Source: Alphaproteobacteria bacterium (GTDB lineage Bacteria; Pseudomonadota; Alphaproteobacteria; Micropepsales; Micropepsaceae). Taken from it: DNA of 64,000 nucleotides. This document shows, in pieces, positions 8,406 through 15,862 of this stretch. Position numbers and translations under genes: made by a program. The stretch spans positions 22,067 to 86,066 of the forward strand of contig JAICHV010000012.1 of the NCBI GenBank assembly GCA_025924715.1, read 5' to 3'. Position 1 is the stretch's first letter. Each line of letters opens with the position of its first letter. A model generated the notes under the pieces. It ran no database searches and was not told the DNA's origin. It was given only the letters and a program-made list of their open reading frames with translations.

Positions 8406-9815
8406 TCAAGCGGCGGCGACCCTGGCGTTTTCCATCAGCTTATTGGCGCGGTCGTCGGTGATGTCGGCTGGTAAACGAACGGTAAACCGCGAGCCCTTGC
8501 CCTGCTCGCTGGCGACCGTGATCGTCCCGCCCATGGCCTGGCAAAAGTCGCGGCAGATATTCAAGCCCAGGCCGGTACCGCCATAGGTGCCGGAGGTCGA
8601 GGCCTCCGCCTGGTGGAAATTGCCGAACATTTTCCCCAGCGCGTCGCTGGCGATGCCGATGCCGGTGTCGCTCACCTCGATTTTGACCCAATCGATGCGG
8701 CCGTCATTTTCGCGCACTACCGACAGCCCGATTTTCCCCCGGCTGGTGAACTTGCCGGCATTGCTGAGCAGGTTCAGCACAATCTGGCGCAGGCGCATCT
8801 GGTCGGAAATCATCAGCCCGGCGCCATGGGGAATTTCCACCGCCAGTTCATTGCCATTGGCGACGACCAAGTGCCGGGCCGTCGCCACGATATTGTCGAA
8901 GAACCGGGTCAGTTCGAACGTATCCACCGACAATTCGGTTTTCGAGGCTTCGATCTTGGAGATGTCCATCACATCCGTCATCAGGCTCAGCAGGTGTTTG
9001 CTGGCCAGATTGATGCGGCTCATATCGGCGATCTGCTGCTGGTCATAGCCTTGCTGGGCATCTTCCAGCGCCATCTCGCTATAGCCGATGACCGCGTTCA
9101 GCGGTGTGCGCAGGCGGTGGGTCATGTTGACCAGGAAAAGCGATTTGCGGCTGTTGGCCTCCTCGGCGGCGTCCGTGGCCCGCCGCATGCGGGCAATCCG
9201 GCCACGCTGGCGGGCGGCTTCGCGGCTCACGTCCTCCAGGGCCGTGGCGGCACCGGTGCAGTACAGGGCCAGCAAGGCGATGAACGCCGCGGCGGCGAAC
9301 AGGCAGACCACCCCCATATTCGACAACATCTCGGGGCTTGGCGCCTGCCGGATCGGTGCGGTGAGGCGGCCCAAAACGGCAAATAACGCGAGGGTGCCGA
9401 TCGCGGCAGCGCCCAGCCGCCGCGGCCGGTGCCGCAGGCAAAATGCGCCCGCCGCCACCGCCAGGACCAGCCAAGGCAGAAAGGGAGAATTCAGCCCGCC
9501 ATAGCAAAGCGTCGCCACGATTCCCACCAGAACGGCGTTGGCGAGTATGGGCAGGGTGAGCCGTTCCAGGCGGGCGCCCCGTTTGAGCGCCACAAGCAGC
9601 AGCCAAAAACCATGCACGCTGCTTGCGACAATCCAGAGCGGGGCGCGGTTCAAGGGAAGCGCGATGGCGATATACAGCAGCGCGGCATCGGCCAAGAGCG
9701 GCCCGGACAGCAGGCCGAAAGCCAGCATGCGGGTTTTCCAATGCGTCGCGGCGTCGGACGTGCCTCTGTCCGGGACCAGCCAGTCGAGGCCGCGATGGAG
9801 AGCTTTGCTGATCAT
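8406..9815 (-). CDS. Membrane sensor histidine kinase (intact)
   Basis: Sensor kinase of 469 residues. About five to six transmembrane helices (residues about 30-190) contain the motif GGLNSPFLPW (106-115), shared with the kinases at 12768 and 14304. The transmitter is intact: NMTHRLRTPLNAVIGYSE with H233 (the residue after His is Arg instead of Glu), N box VLNLLSNAGKF, DTGIGI, and GGTGLGLNI. An internal ATG at 9815 is preferred because GGAAG precedes it by 8 bases; an upstream TTG in frame lacks such a site. A degenerate kinase and a CheY-like receiver follow on the same strand, suggesting an operon. The ligand is unknown; the sensor lies almost wholly in the membrane, which favours a lipid-soluble cue. 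Confidence 0.9.
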   Translation of the reverse strand: MISKALHRGLDWLVPDRGTSDAATHWKTRMLAFGLLSGPLLADAALLYIAIALPLNRAPLWIVASSVHGFWLLLVALKRGARLERLTLPILANAVLVGIVATLCYGGLNSPFLPWLVLAVAAGAFCLRHRPRRLGAAAIGTLALFAVLGRLTAPIRQAPSPEMLSNMGVVCLFAAAAFIALLALYCTGAATALEDVSREAARQRGRIARMRRATDAAEEANSRKSLFLVNMTHRLRTPLNAVIGYSEMALEDAQQGYDQQQIADMSRINLASKHLLSLMTDVMDISKIEASKTELSVDTFELTRFFDNIVATARHLVVANGNELAVEIPHGAGLMISDQMRLRQIVLNLLSNAGKFTSRGKIGLSVVRENDGRIDWVKIEVSDTGIGIASDALGKMFGNFHQAEASTSGTYGGTGLGLNICRDFCQAMGGTITVASEQGKGSRFTVRLPADITDDRANKLMENARVAAA

Positions 9816-9976
9816 CGAGGCGTCTTCCAAGAGCAGAGAGGGGCGCCGGAAAGGGTAGCGCCGAAGCGGTAAACTTTCCGTGTGGTCGTTATCATCCGAT
9901 AGGCCTTCTCGAAATCATCATTCGTCAATATTCCTGCGCTCGGGCAGCGGTTTGCGGGTCAATCCCGTCTGACCGG

Positions 9977-10501
9977 TCAATCCCGCCTAACCCTGGGCGG
10001 CTGGTAGAAAATCGTGTCCTGGGAAAGCCGTCGCTCGGTGCCCGCGAAATCCCGGCTTCCCGCGCGGCGCCGGTCCGGCCCGACAAAGCTCTTGCCCGTG
10101 ACAAAGCTGCGGGTGTTCAGCAAAATACGTCCGAACCGCTTTTGCACGCTTTCCGGGCTCATCGGCGGACACATGATGTCGTCGGCTCCCGCATCCCGAA
10201 GCATCTGAATGTCCTTGAGGGTCACCGCCGAGTGCACCACCACCAGGGGAATCGTGGGATCGCGCCCGAACACGTCGCGGCGCACCGCCAGGGTGAATTC
10301 CACCGGGTTCATTGCCTCGGCTTCGTTGGTGCACAGAACCAGCTCGAAGCCCTGCTCGCGCAGCAGCGTCAGGGCTTCATCGGTGCGCGACACGCGGGTA
10401 AAGGCGGGGGCCCCCAAGCTGGACAGCAAGCATCGCAAGAACTCGTGGGAGTTCGGTTTCCAGCCGACGATGAGTACGCGAGCTTCTTTCAGACTGCGCA
10501 T
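9977..10501 (-). CDS. Pseudo-receiver protein with GPDRRR tail
   Basis: Protein of 174 residues with a CheY-like fold pattern but no phosphorylation chemistry. The paired acidic residues near strand 1 are gone (LIVGWKPNS), the acceptor Asp position is Thr (FELVLCTNEA, T58), and the conserved Lys is replaced (DIMCPPMSPE). The C-terminal tail carries FVGPDRRR plus a second ERR cluster. The same YVGPDRRR tail ends the functional receiver at 22992-23480, so the two are related. It lies 53 bases downstream of the receiver-kinase gene at 10555-11706 on the same strand. Likely a phosphorylation-independent adaptor, inferred from residue loss. Confidence 0.8.
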   Translation of the reverse strand: MRSLKEARVLIVGWKPNSHEFLRCLLSSLGAPAFTRVSRTDEALTLLREQGFELVLCTNEAEAMNPVEFTLAVRRDVFGRDPTIPLVVVHSAVTLKDIQMLRDAGADDIMCPPMSPESVQKRFGRILLNTRSFVTGKSFVGPDRRRAGSRDFAGTERRLSQDTIFYQPPRVRRD

Positions 10502-10554
10502 GCATCAATCCAGGGCCGGGCGCGGGCGGCAATTCGCGCAAGGCCCGAGGGGCG

Positions 10555-11706
10555 TCATTGCGATGCCGCCAAAGCCAGGGGCTGACGCCTGGAAAGGCGA
10601 ACCGTCACCGCGGTGCCGCGCCCCGGCTCGCTGATGAGATCGAAGCTGCCGCCCTGCATTTCCACCAGCCGTTTGGTCAGCGGCAAGCCCAGGCCCGTGC
10701 CCTCATATTTGCGCGCCAATCCGCTATCGACCTGGCCGAAAGGCGTCATCGCCAGGCCGATCTTGTCCTTGGGAATCCCGATTCCGGTGTCGACGATCTT
10801 GAACTCCACGAAGCCGTCCTCGGCCGCGATGGCAAAGAGCTGAACCTTTCCGCCCGGTTCGGTGAATTTGATGGCATTGCCCAGAAGATTGAGCAGAATC
10901 TGCTGCAGGCGGACGGCATCGCCGCGGAAAGGCGGCAGGGGAGCCGGCGTGTGGACCTCGAACGTGACGTCGGCCTTGGCCGCGATTTCGCGCATCAGCG
11001 CGCTGGAGAAGGCGATGATTTGCGCCAGATCGACGTCTTCCTCGCGCAGGGTCAGGCTGTTGGATTCGGCCTTGGACAGATCGAGGATGTCGTTGATCAC
11101 ATGCAGTAGATGGCTGCCGCTGTCGCGGATGATCTTGGCATATTCGGAGTATCGAGGCGCTAAGGGCCCATACAACCGGTCGGCCATGACGGTGGAAAAG
11201 CCGATGATGGCGTTCAGCGGCGTACGCAGCTCATGGCTCATATTGGCGAAGAACTGGCTTTTGGCGCGATTGGCGGCCTCTGCGCCTTCCTTGGCGACGG
11301 CGAGGACCTCATGGCTGCGCCGCAATTCCTCGGCCGCCTGGAATGAGCGCAGCATATAGCGCACCCGATGTTTGAGCACGCCCCAGGTGAGCGGTTTGCA
11401 GATAAAATCCGTGGCGCCCGCGCTATAGGCTTTTTCGATCGAGACAAGATCGTCCAGCCCGGTCGCCTGCAAGATCGGCACGAATTGACTGGAAGGGTTG
11501 GCGCGCAAGGCCTGGCAAAGCGCGAAGCCGTCCATGCGCGGCATCAGCACATCGGTGACAATCAGATCGGGAACCTGACGGCTGCAGATCTCGCAAGCCT
11601 CGACGCCGTCCACCGCTTCCAGCACCGTGAAACCATCGCCTTCCAGCTCGGCGCGCATCAACATGCGCACGATGTCGTCGTCGTCGACGATCAGGATGGT
11701 GGCCAT
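10555..11706 (-). CDS. Receiver-histidine kinase hybrid (cytoplasmic)
   Basis: Soluble protein of 383 residues with an N-terminal receiver (VDDDD, D52 in [13 protein letters not shown]104 in FICKPLT), a helical linker, then a complete transmitter: H158 in [18 protein letters not shown] box [18 protein letters not shown] and [11 protein letters not shown]. There is no membrane segment, so its input is phosphorylation of its own receiver or a protein contact. The ATG directly abuts the TGA of the receiver-Hpt gene upstream (TGAATG), so the two are probably translationally coupled. Together they could form a receiver-kinase-Hpt relay that collects signals from the membrane kinases nearby. Confidence 0.92.
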   Translation of the reverse strand: MATILIVDDDDIVRMLMRAELEGDGFTVLEAVDGVEACEICSRQVPDLIVTDVLMPRMDGFALCQALRANPSSQFVPILQATGLDDLVSIEKAYSAGATDFICKPLTWGVLKHRVRYMLRSFQAAEELRRSHEVLAVAKEGAEAANRAKSQFFANMSHELRTPLNAIIGFSTVMADRLYGPLAPRYSEYAKIIRDSGSHLLHVINDILDLSKAESNSLTLREEDVDLAQIIAFSSALMREIAAKADVTFEVHTPAPLPPFRGDAVRLQQILLNLLGNAIKFTEPGGKVQLFAIAAEDGFVEFKIVDTGIGIPKDKIGLAMTPFGQVDSGLARKYEGTGLGLPLTKRLVEMQGGSFDLISEPGRGTAVTVRLSRRQPLALAASQ

Positions 11707-12558
11707 TCAGGTCTCTCCCGCCCGCTTGCCGAGCTCTTCGACCAGAATGTTCAAATGTTTGATGGTGTCGGCCAGATCGGCCTCCAGCGCCTTCAGCATG
11801 GGCTCCACGCCCCCCAAGCCGTTCTCGCGCGCCTCTTTTTCCAGCGCGGCGCAGCGCGCGGCCAGATCACGGGCGCCTACCGCGCCGGCGCCGGATTTGA
11901 AATTATGGGCAGTACGCCAAAGCGCGTCCGGCAGACCGGCCCGATAATTCTCCCACAGGGTGGCCATATGGCGCGCCGCCAGGCCGGCAAAACGGTCATA
12001 GAGCCGCTGCAGAAAGGGGAACCCTGCCTTGCCTTGCGACTCGAGCACTGCGTTCATCGTCGCGCGGTCGATCACCGCATTGTCGCTTGGGGGCGCCGGC
12101 GGCGCGGCCACGGTGCCGCTGTCGGGCGCACTGGGCCCGGCGCTTTGCAGATCGCCGATCCAGCGATGCAGGGTATCGCGCAGTTTGGCCTTGCTGAACG
12201 GTTTTGCGATCAGATCGTCCATGCCGGCGGCAAGACATTGCTGACGCACGTCGTCCAGCGCATGCGAGGTGAGGGCCACGATCGGAATGCGCCTGTATGG
12301 TGCCCCCTGGCTTTGCGCCGCTTCGAAATTGCGCGCCAGTTTTGTGGCCTCCAGACCGCCCATCTCCGGCATTTCGCAGTCCATGAAGACCAGATCGAAT
12401 TTTTCCCGGGCGAGAAGACTGGCGGCGACCGCGCCGTTTGGCGCGCCCACCACGCTGCAGCCCATGGTCTCAAGAATACGGGTGGCGATATCCAGATTGA
12501 CCGGATTGTCCTCTGCGACCAGAAGCCGGGCACGGAAATGGGATGTGCTCTGCGGCAT
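11707..12558 (-). CDS. Receiver-Hpt phosphotransfer protein
   Basis: Protein of 283 residues. An N-terminal receiver (AEDN, D60 in LVFMDCEMPEMGG, K119 in LIAKPFS) is joined by a Pro/Ala-rich linker (about 138-160) to a C-terminal Hpt domain with H218 in RTAHNFKSGAGAVGA, the classical HxxKSG signature. There is no kinase or DNA-binding domain, so it is a phosphorelay intermediate. The start at 12558 (MPQSTS) is chosen because GGGAGAGG lies just upstream; the longer frame lacks a good site. It is translationally coupled to the downstream receiver-kinase gene (stop and start codons abut). An inverted repeat lies about 110 bases upstream. Confidence 0.9.
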   Translation of the reverse strand: MPQSTSHFRARLLVAEDNPVNLDIATRILETMGCSVVGAPNGAVAASLLAREKFDLVFMDCEMPEMGGLEATKLARNFEAAQSQGAPYRRIPIVALTSHALDDVRQQCLAAGMDDLIAKPFSKAKLRDTLHRWIGDLQSAGPSAPDSGTVAAPPAPPSDNAVIDRATMNAVLESQGKAGFPFLQRLYDRFAGLAARHMATLWENYRAGLPDALWRTAHNFKSGAGAVGARDLAARCAALEKEARENGLGGVEPMLKALEADLADTIKHLNILVEELGKRAGET

Positions 12559-12668
12559 CACCCTCTCCCGAGGCGGTTGCGGCGCGCTGCCCCGCTCGCC
12601 GCGAAAATCCGCAACGTCACAAGACACGCCTTCGGCGTCAATGCGCATGCAGGCATCGCAAGCATCGG

Positions 12669-12694
12669 TAATTGCCCAATTCCGTGGGCAATTA
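12669..12694. repeat. 10-bp inverted repeat between two signalling genes
   Basis: TAATTGCCCA (12669-12678) and TGGGCAATTA (12685-12694) form a perfect inverted repeat with a 6-base loop, between the end of the kinase at 12768 and the start of the receiver-Hpt gene at 12558. There is no T-run on either strand, so it may be an operator or an RNA hairpin and not a standard terminator. Confidence 0.5.
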
Positions 12695-12767
12695 TGCCAT
12701 GTCGGGAATTAACACTTCGTCAGTAAGCAGCGCGGGACGGCCTGTGCTCAGGCCTCGCCCGACGGCC

Positions 12768-14174
12768 TCACGCGGCCTTGGGTGGGCGCTGCAGCGCCGG
12801 CGAGGTTTGGGAGACAGGATTCACATAAGGGACGTCGATGGTGAAGGTGGAACCTTCGCCAACCTGCGAATCGACCGAGATGCTGCCGCCCATCAAGGCG
12901 CAGAATCGCTGGGTGAGGGCCAAGCCCAGGCCGGTGCCGCCGAACTTCTGCGTCGTATCGGCTTCGGCTTGGCTGAAGCTTTGGAAAATGCGGCTGAGGC
13001 TTTCCTTGCTCATGCCGATGCCGGTGTCGTTGACCTCGATGACCAACCGGTCCGCGCCATTGGCGGTTTTTTTGGAGACCCTCAGCCGGATCGTGCCATG
13101 GGTGGTGAATTTGGCGGCATTGCTGAGGAGGTTCAGGATGCATTGGCGCAATTTCAGCGGATCGGTCTCGATGGTGCCCAGGTCGCTGGGCATCTGGATG
13201 ATCAACTGGTTGTGCTTTTTGGCGATCAGAGGACCTGCCGTCGCCGCCACGTCCCGGATGATCTGGGAAACTTCGACCTTTTGCAAAGCCGCATCCTGCT
13301 TGTCGGATTCGATGCTGGTCAGATCCAGCACGCCCGTTACCAGATCCAGCAAATGCCGCCCGGCGGCATTGATCCGGTCCAGGTCCGCGGCGCGTTCATT
13401 GCTTGCCGAACCGGCCGCCAACTCGTCCCGCAGCATCTCGCTATAGCCGATAACGGCATTCAGCGGGGTGCGCAGTTCGTGGCTCATTTTGGCCAGGAAG
13501 ATCGATTTTTGGCGGCTGCTCAATTCCGCCTGCCGCATCGCCTCGGCCAGTGCCTCCATTTGGGCGCGGTGTTCGCGCGTTGCCTTTTCCAGGACACCGC
13601 TATCGCGCATCACGGTCTCATAATACAGCGACAACAGGGTGGTGTAGGTGATGGCCGCGAGGATCGAAATCAAGTTGACATAGGTGAGGCTTTCCATCGA
13701 CAGCAGCCTGGGGAAATCCCCATGCACAAGGCGGGCGACCACAAACACGACCAGCTGGATCGAAACGCCCACCAGAACCATCACCGCATGCTCCGCGAGG
13801 TAGAAAAAGCCCAGCAGAAGCGCAATCAGGAACCATGGCAGAAAGGGTGAAGAGATGCCGCCGTAAAAGAACGAGCCGAACAGACTGAGGAAAACCAGGG
13901 ACTGCACCGAGATCATCGCCGGCTGGGTGAGGTTGCGCAGAAGCTTAACGAGCAGCGGAACCGCCCAGAAAAAGGCGACGCTGATCTCGATGACCCAGAA
14001 CTGCCAGGTGATGTCGCCGGACGCGCTCCACAGGAACAGAACGACGGAATGGCCCATGGCGGGGCCCAGAAGATGCAACAGGACGAAAGTGCGGACCTTC
14101 ATGAGGTTCGCCTGGTCCCGCGTCAAATTCTCCGGAATGAAATAGTCTATTGCTTTCATGGCCAGTTGACGCAT
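12768..14174 (-). CDS. Membrane sensor histidine kinase (intact), paired with divergent homologue
   Basis: Sensor kinase of 468 residues. The N terminus AIDYFIP precedes about six transmembrane helices (residues 30-190) containing GGISSPFLPW (105-114). The cytoplasmic transmitter is complete: H232 in [19 protein letters not shown] box ILNLLSNAAKF, DTGIGM, GGTGLGLALTQRF. ATG at 14174 has GGGAGGG six bases upstream. It is transcribed divergently from a homologous kinase at 14304 that shares the DYFIP start, helix pattern and GG-x2-SPFL-x-W motif but has lost its ATP-binding residues. The pair probably arose by duplication and may act as a heterodimer or share one ligand; this is inference. Confidence 0.92.
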   Translation of the reverse strand: MRQLAMKAIDYFIPENLTRDQANLMKVRTFVLLHLLGPAMGHSVVLFLWSASGDITWQFWVIEISVAFFWAVPLLVKLLRNLTQPAMISVQSLVFLSLFGSFFYGGISSPFLPWFLIALLLGFFYLAEHAVMVLVGVSIQLVVFVVARLVHGDFPRLLSMESLTYVNLISILAAITYTTLLSLYYETVMRDSGVLEKATREHRAQMEALAEAMRQAELSSRQKSIFLAKMSHELRTPLNAVIGYSEMLRDELAAGSASNERAADLDRINAAGRHLLDLVTGVLDLTSIESDKQDAALQKVEVSQIIRDVAATAGPLIAKKHNQLIIQMPSDLGTIETDPLKLRQCILNLLSNAAKFTTHGTIRLRVSKKTANGADRLVIEVNDTGIGMSKESLSRIFQSFSQAEADTTQKFGGTGLGLALTQRFCALMGGSISVDSQVGEGSTFTIDVPYVNPVSQTSPALQRPPKAA

Positions 14175-14303
14175 CGCGGACCCTCCCGGTCATCCGTTGC
14201 TTATACTGGTAACAGCCAATTTTCCGTTAAATCGCAATTTGTTCTTGTTCAGCCATTCTTAATTCATCTTTGCCAAACTGCTCCCGCACAATTGGGTAAT
14301 TCC
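14175..14303. promoter_or_regulatory. Divergent control region between two sensor kinases
   Basis: This 129-base gap separates the start codons of two homologous, divergently transcribed kinases, so it must hold both promoters. It is clearly AT-richer than its surroundings (for example TTATACTGG, TTTTCCGTTAAATCG, TTCTTAATTCATC). A Shine-Dalgarno for the minus-strand gene is visible. I could not assign -35/-10 pairs with confidence. Confidence 0.4.
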
Positions 14304-15734
14304 ATGCACGCCGACGCCATGACTCATGAGCCGGAACAAGGCGTCGTTTCGAAGCGCAAATTCGACCTGAATGCGCTGCTGGATTATTTCATTCCGGTCG
14401 ATATTCAAGTTCAGCCCGACGCCCACCGCCGCGCCCGCATGTTCATGCTCAGCCATGCGTTCGGGCCATTTCTGGGCAACGTCATCCCGCTTTATCTGCA
14501 TTTCATCCTGAAGATCGAAATGGACTACAGGTTTTGGACATTTTTCGTGTCCATCACCATTTTCTGGCTTTATCCGGTGGTGTTGCGGCTGACCAAGCAA
14601 TATCAGCTGCTGGCATTCCTATCGATCCAGAACCTGGCCTTCTGCATCCTGTGGTCCTGTTATTCCTATGGCGGCGTCTATTCGCCGTTCCTGTCCTGGA
14701 CCCTGATCATACCGCTGCTGTCGTTTTTCTACCTGCCGGCGACCGGGCTGATCCGCAATGTCATTCTTGCCCAGATCCTGCTTAGTGTTGGCATCTTCGC
14801 CGGCCTGGTCGTCAGCGGCTATGCTTTTCCCGCGGTGGATCTGCGGGATTTCGAATTTATCGGCATCATATCGACCCTCAGCGCGTCGTGTTATGTGGTG
14901 ATGATGGCGCTTTACTTCGCCAATGTCTTCCGCGAGCAGCGCACCTTCGAACGCGAATTGGGCGGGTTGGTGGCGACCGCCGACCACATGATCAACCTGA
15001 CCGCCGCGGCGCAGCAGGCCTCGATGGCCAAGGCGGATTTCGTCGCTTCGATGAGCCACGAACTGCGTACGCCTCTCAATGCCGTGATCGGTTACAGCCA
15101 GATATTGCTGGAAGATGCAGACGAAAAAGGCGATGAGGCTTTCGGCGCCGACGTCAAGCGCATCCATGACGCAGGCGCGCATTTGCTGCGTCTGATCGAC
15201 GACATTCTGGATTTTTCCAAGCTCGAGGCCGGGCGGATGGTACTGCATCCCAGCACGGGCTCGCTGCAGGAATGCGTGGCGGAAATTTCCACCGAATTGG
15301 CCCAAAGCGCTGTCGGCGAGGCCTATTCGATCGACTGCCGGCTGGGCAAAGCCGGCGACCCGCTTGAACTGGACTGGCACACGATCAAAAAGGCGGTTCA
15401 GCACCTGGTTTATGGTGTCGCCACCGAGGGCGGGCGGGGCGTCATCCGCATCCACGCCGTGGTGAACGACCAAAACATCGCCATCCAGCTCACCGACCCG
15501 AAAATCCGGGATTCCAAGGCGAGCGCGGAGCGGTTGTTCGACGTATTTTCCGACGACTCCGACTCCTCCGCCACCAAATATGGTGGTGTCGGTATTGCCT
15601 TTGCCCTCAGCCTCAAATTTGCGCAACTGCTCGGCGGCGACATCGCCGTCGACTCCGATTATCAAGGCCGGCGCAATTTCGTGATGACGATACCCGTCGC
15701 CAAAAACGTCTGTGCCGATCTGGCCGCTGCTTAG
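14304..15734 (+). CDS. Sensor kinase homologue with degenerate ATP-binding domain
   Basis: Protein of 476 residues. A DYFIP motif near the N terminus, about six transmembrane helices (46-205) with GGVYSPFLSW (123-132), and a clean HisKA domain with H252 in [18 protein letters not shown] mark it as a paralogue of the kinase at 12768-14174. The catalytic domain has lost its ATP-binding residues: the N box reads IKKAVQHLVYGVATEG, G1 is replaced by LTDPKIRDSK, and G2 reads KYGGVGIAFAL. The fold seems kept, so it may act as a pseudokinase partner, phosphoryl acceptor or phosphatase. ATG at 14304 is the first that precedes the conserved region; its Shine-Dalgarno is weak. The next gene downstream encodes an alpha-oxoamine synthase on the same strand. 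Confidence 0.85.
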   Translation: MHADAMTHEPEQGVVSKRKFDLNALLDYFIPVDIQVQPDAHRRARMFMLSHAFGPFLGNVIPLYLHFILKIEMDYRFWTFFVSITIFWLYPVVLRLTKQYQLLAFLSIQNLAFCILWSCYSYGGVYSPFLSWTLIIPLLSFFYLPATGLIRNVILAQILLSVGIFAGLVVSGYAFPAVDLRDFEFIGIISTLSASCYVVMMALYFANVFREQRTFERELGGLVATADHMINLTAAAQQASMAKADFVASMSHELRTPLNAVIGYSQILLEDADEKGDEAFGADVKRIHDAGAHLLRLIDDILDFSKLEAGRMVLHPSTGSLQECVAEISTELAQSAVGEAYSIDCRLGKAGDPLELDWHTIKKAVQHLVYGVATEGGRGVIRIHAVVNDQNIAIQLTDPKIRDSKASAERLFDVFSDDSDSSATKYGGVGIAFALSLKFAQLLGGDIAVDSDYQGRRNFVMTIPVAKNVCADLAAA

Positions 15735-15783
15735 GCTTTCAAAAAAAAGTTCCAAAAAAGCGCGTGCCGGTCTCGATTGCATA

Positions 15784-15810
15784 GAATTTTACGAATTATC
15801 TGAATTAAAC
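15784..15810 (+). promoter_or_regulatory. Three GAATT repeats at 9-bp spacing upstream of the oxoamine synthase gene
   Basis: GAATT occurs at 15784, 15793 and 15802, an exact 9-base period, in an AT-rich 128-base gap that ends at the ATG at 15863. Direct repeats just upstream of a gene are typical of regulator-binding sites, but no known consensus was recognised. It could be chance in AT-rich DNA. Confidence 0.35.
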
Positions 15811-15862
15811 TCTATTCTCTGTCCTTTAAGGTCGGTCCCAACAAAAATACTGTGGGGCTGAA

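Noticed and set aside
11368..12726. Open frame on the plus strand across the receiver-Hpt gene
   Set aside because: Antisense to well-supported signalling genes; composition is the typical shadow of high-GC genes.
12672..13850. Plus-strand open frame across the kinase at 12768
   Set aside because: Opposes intact kinase motifs; no family features.
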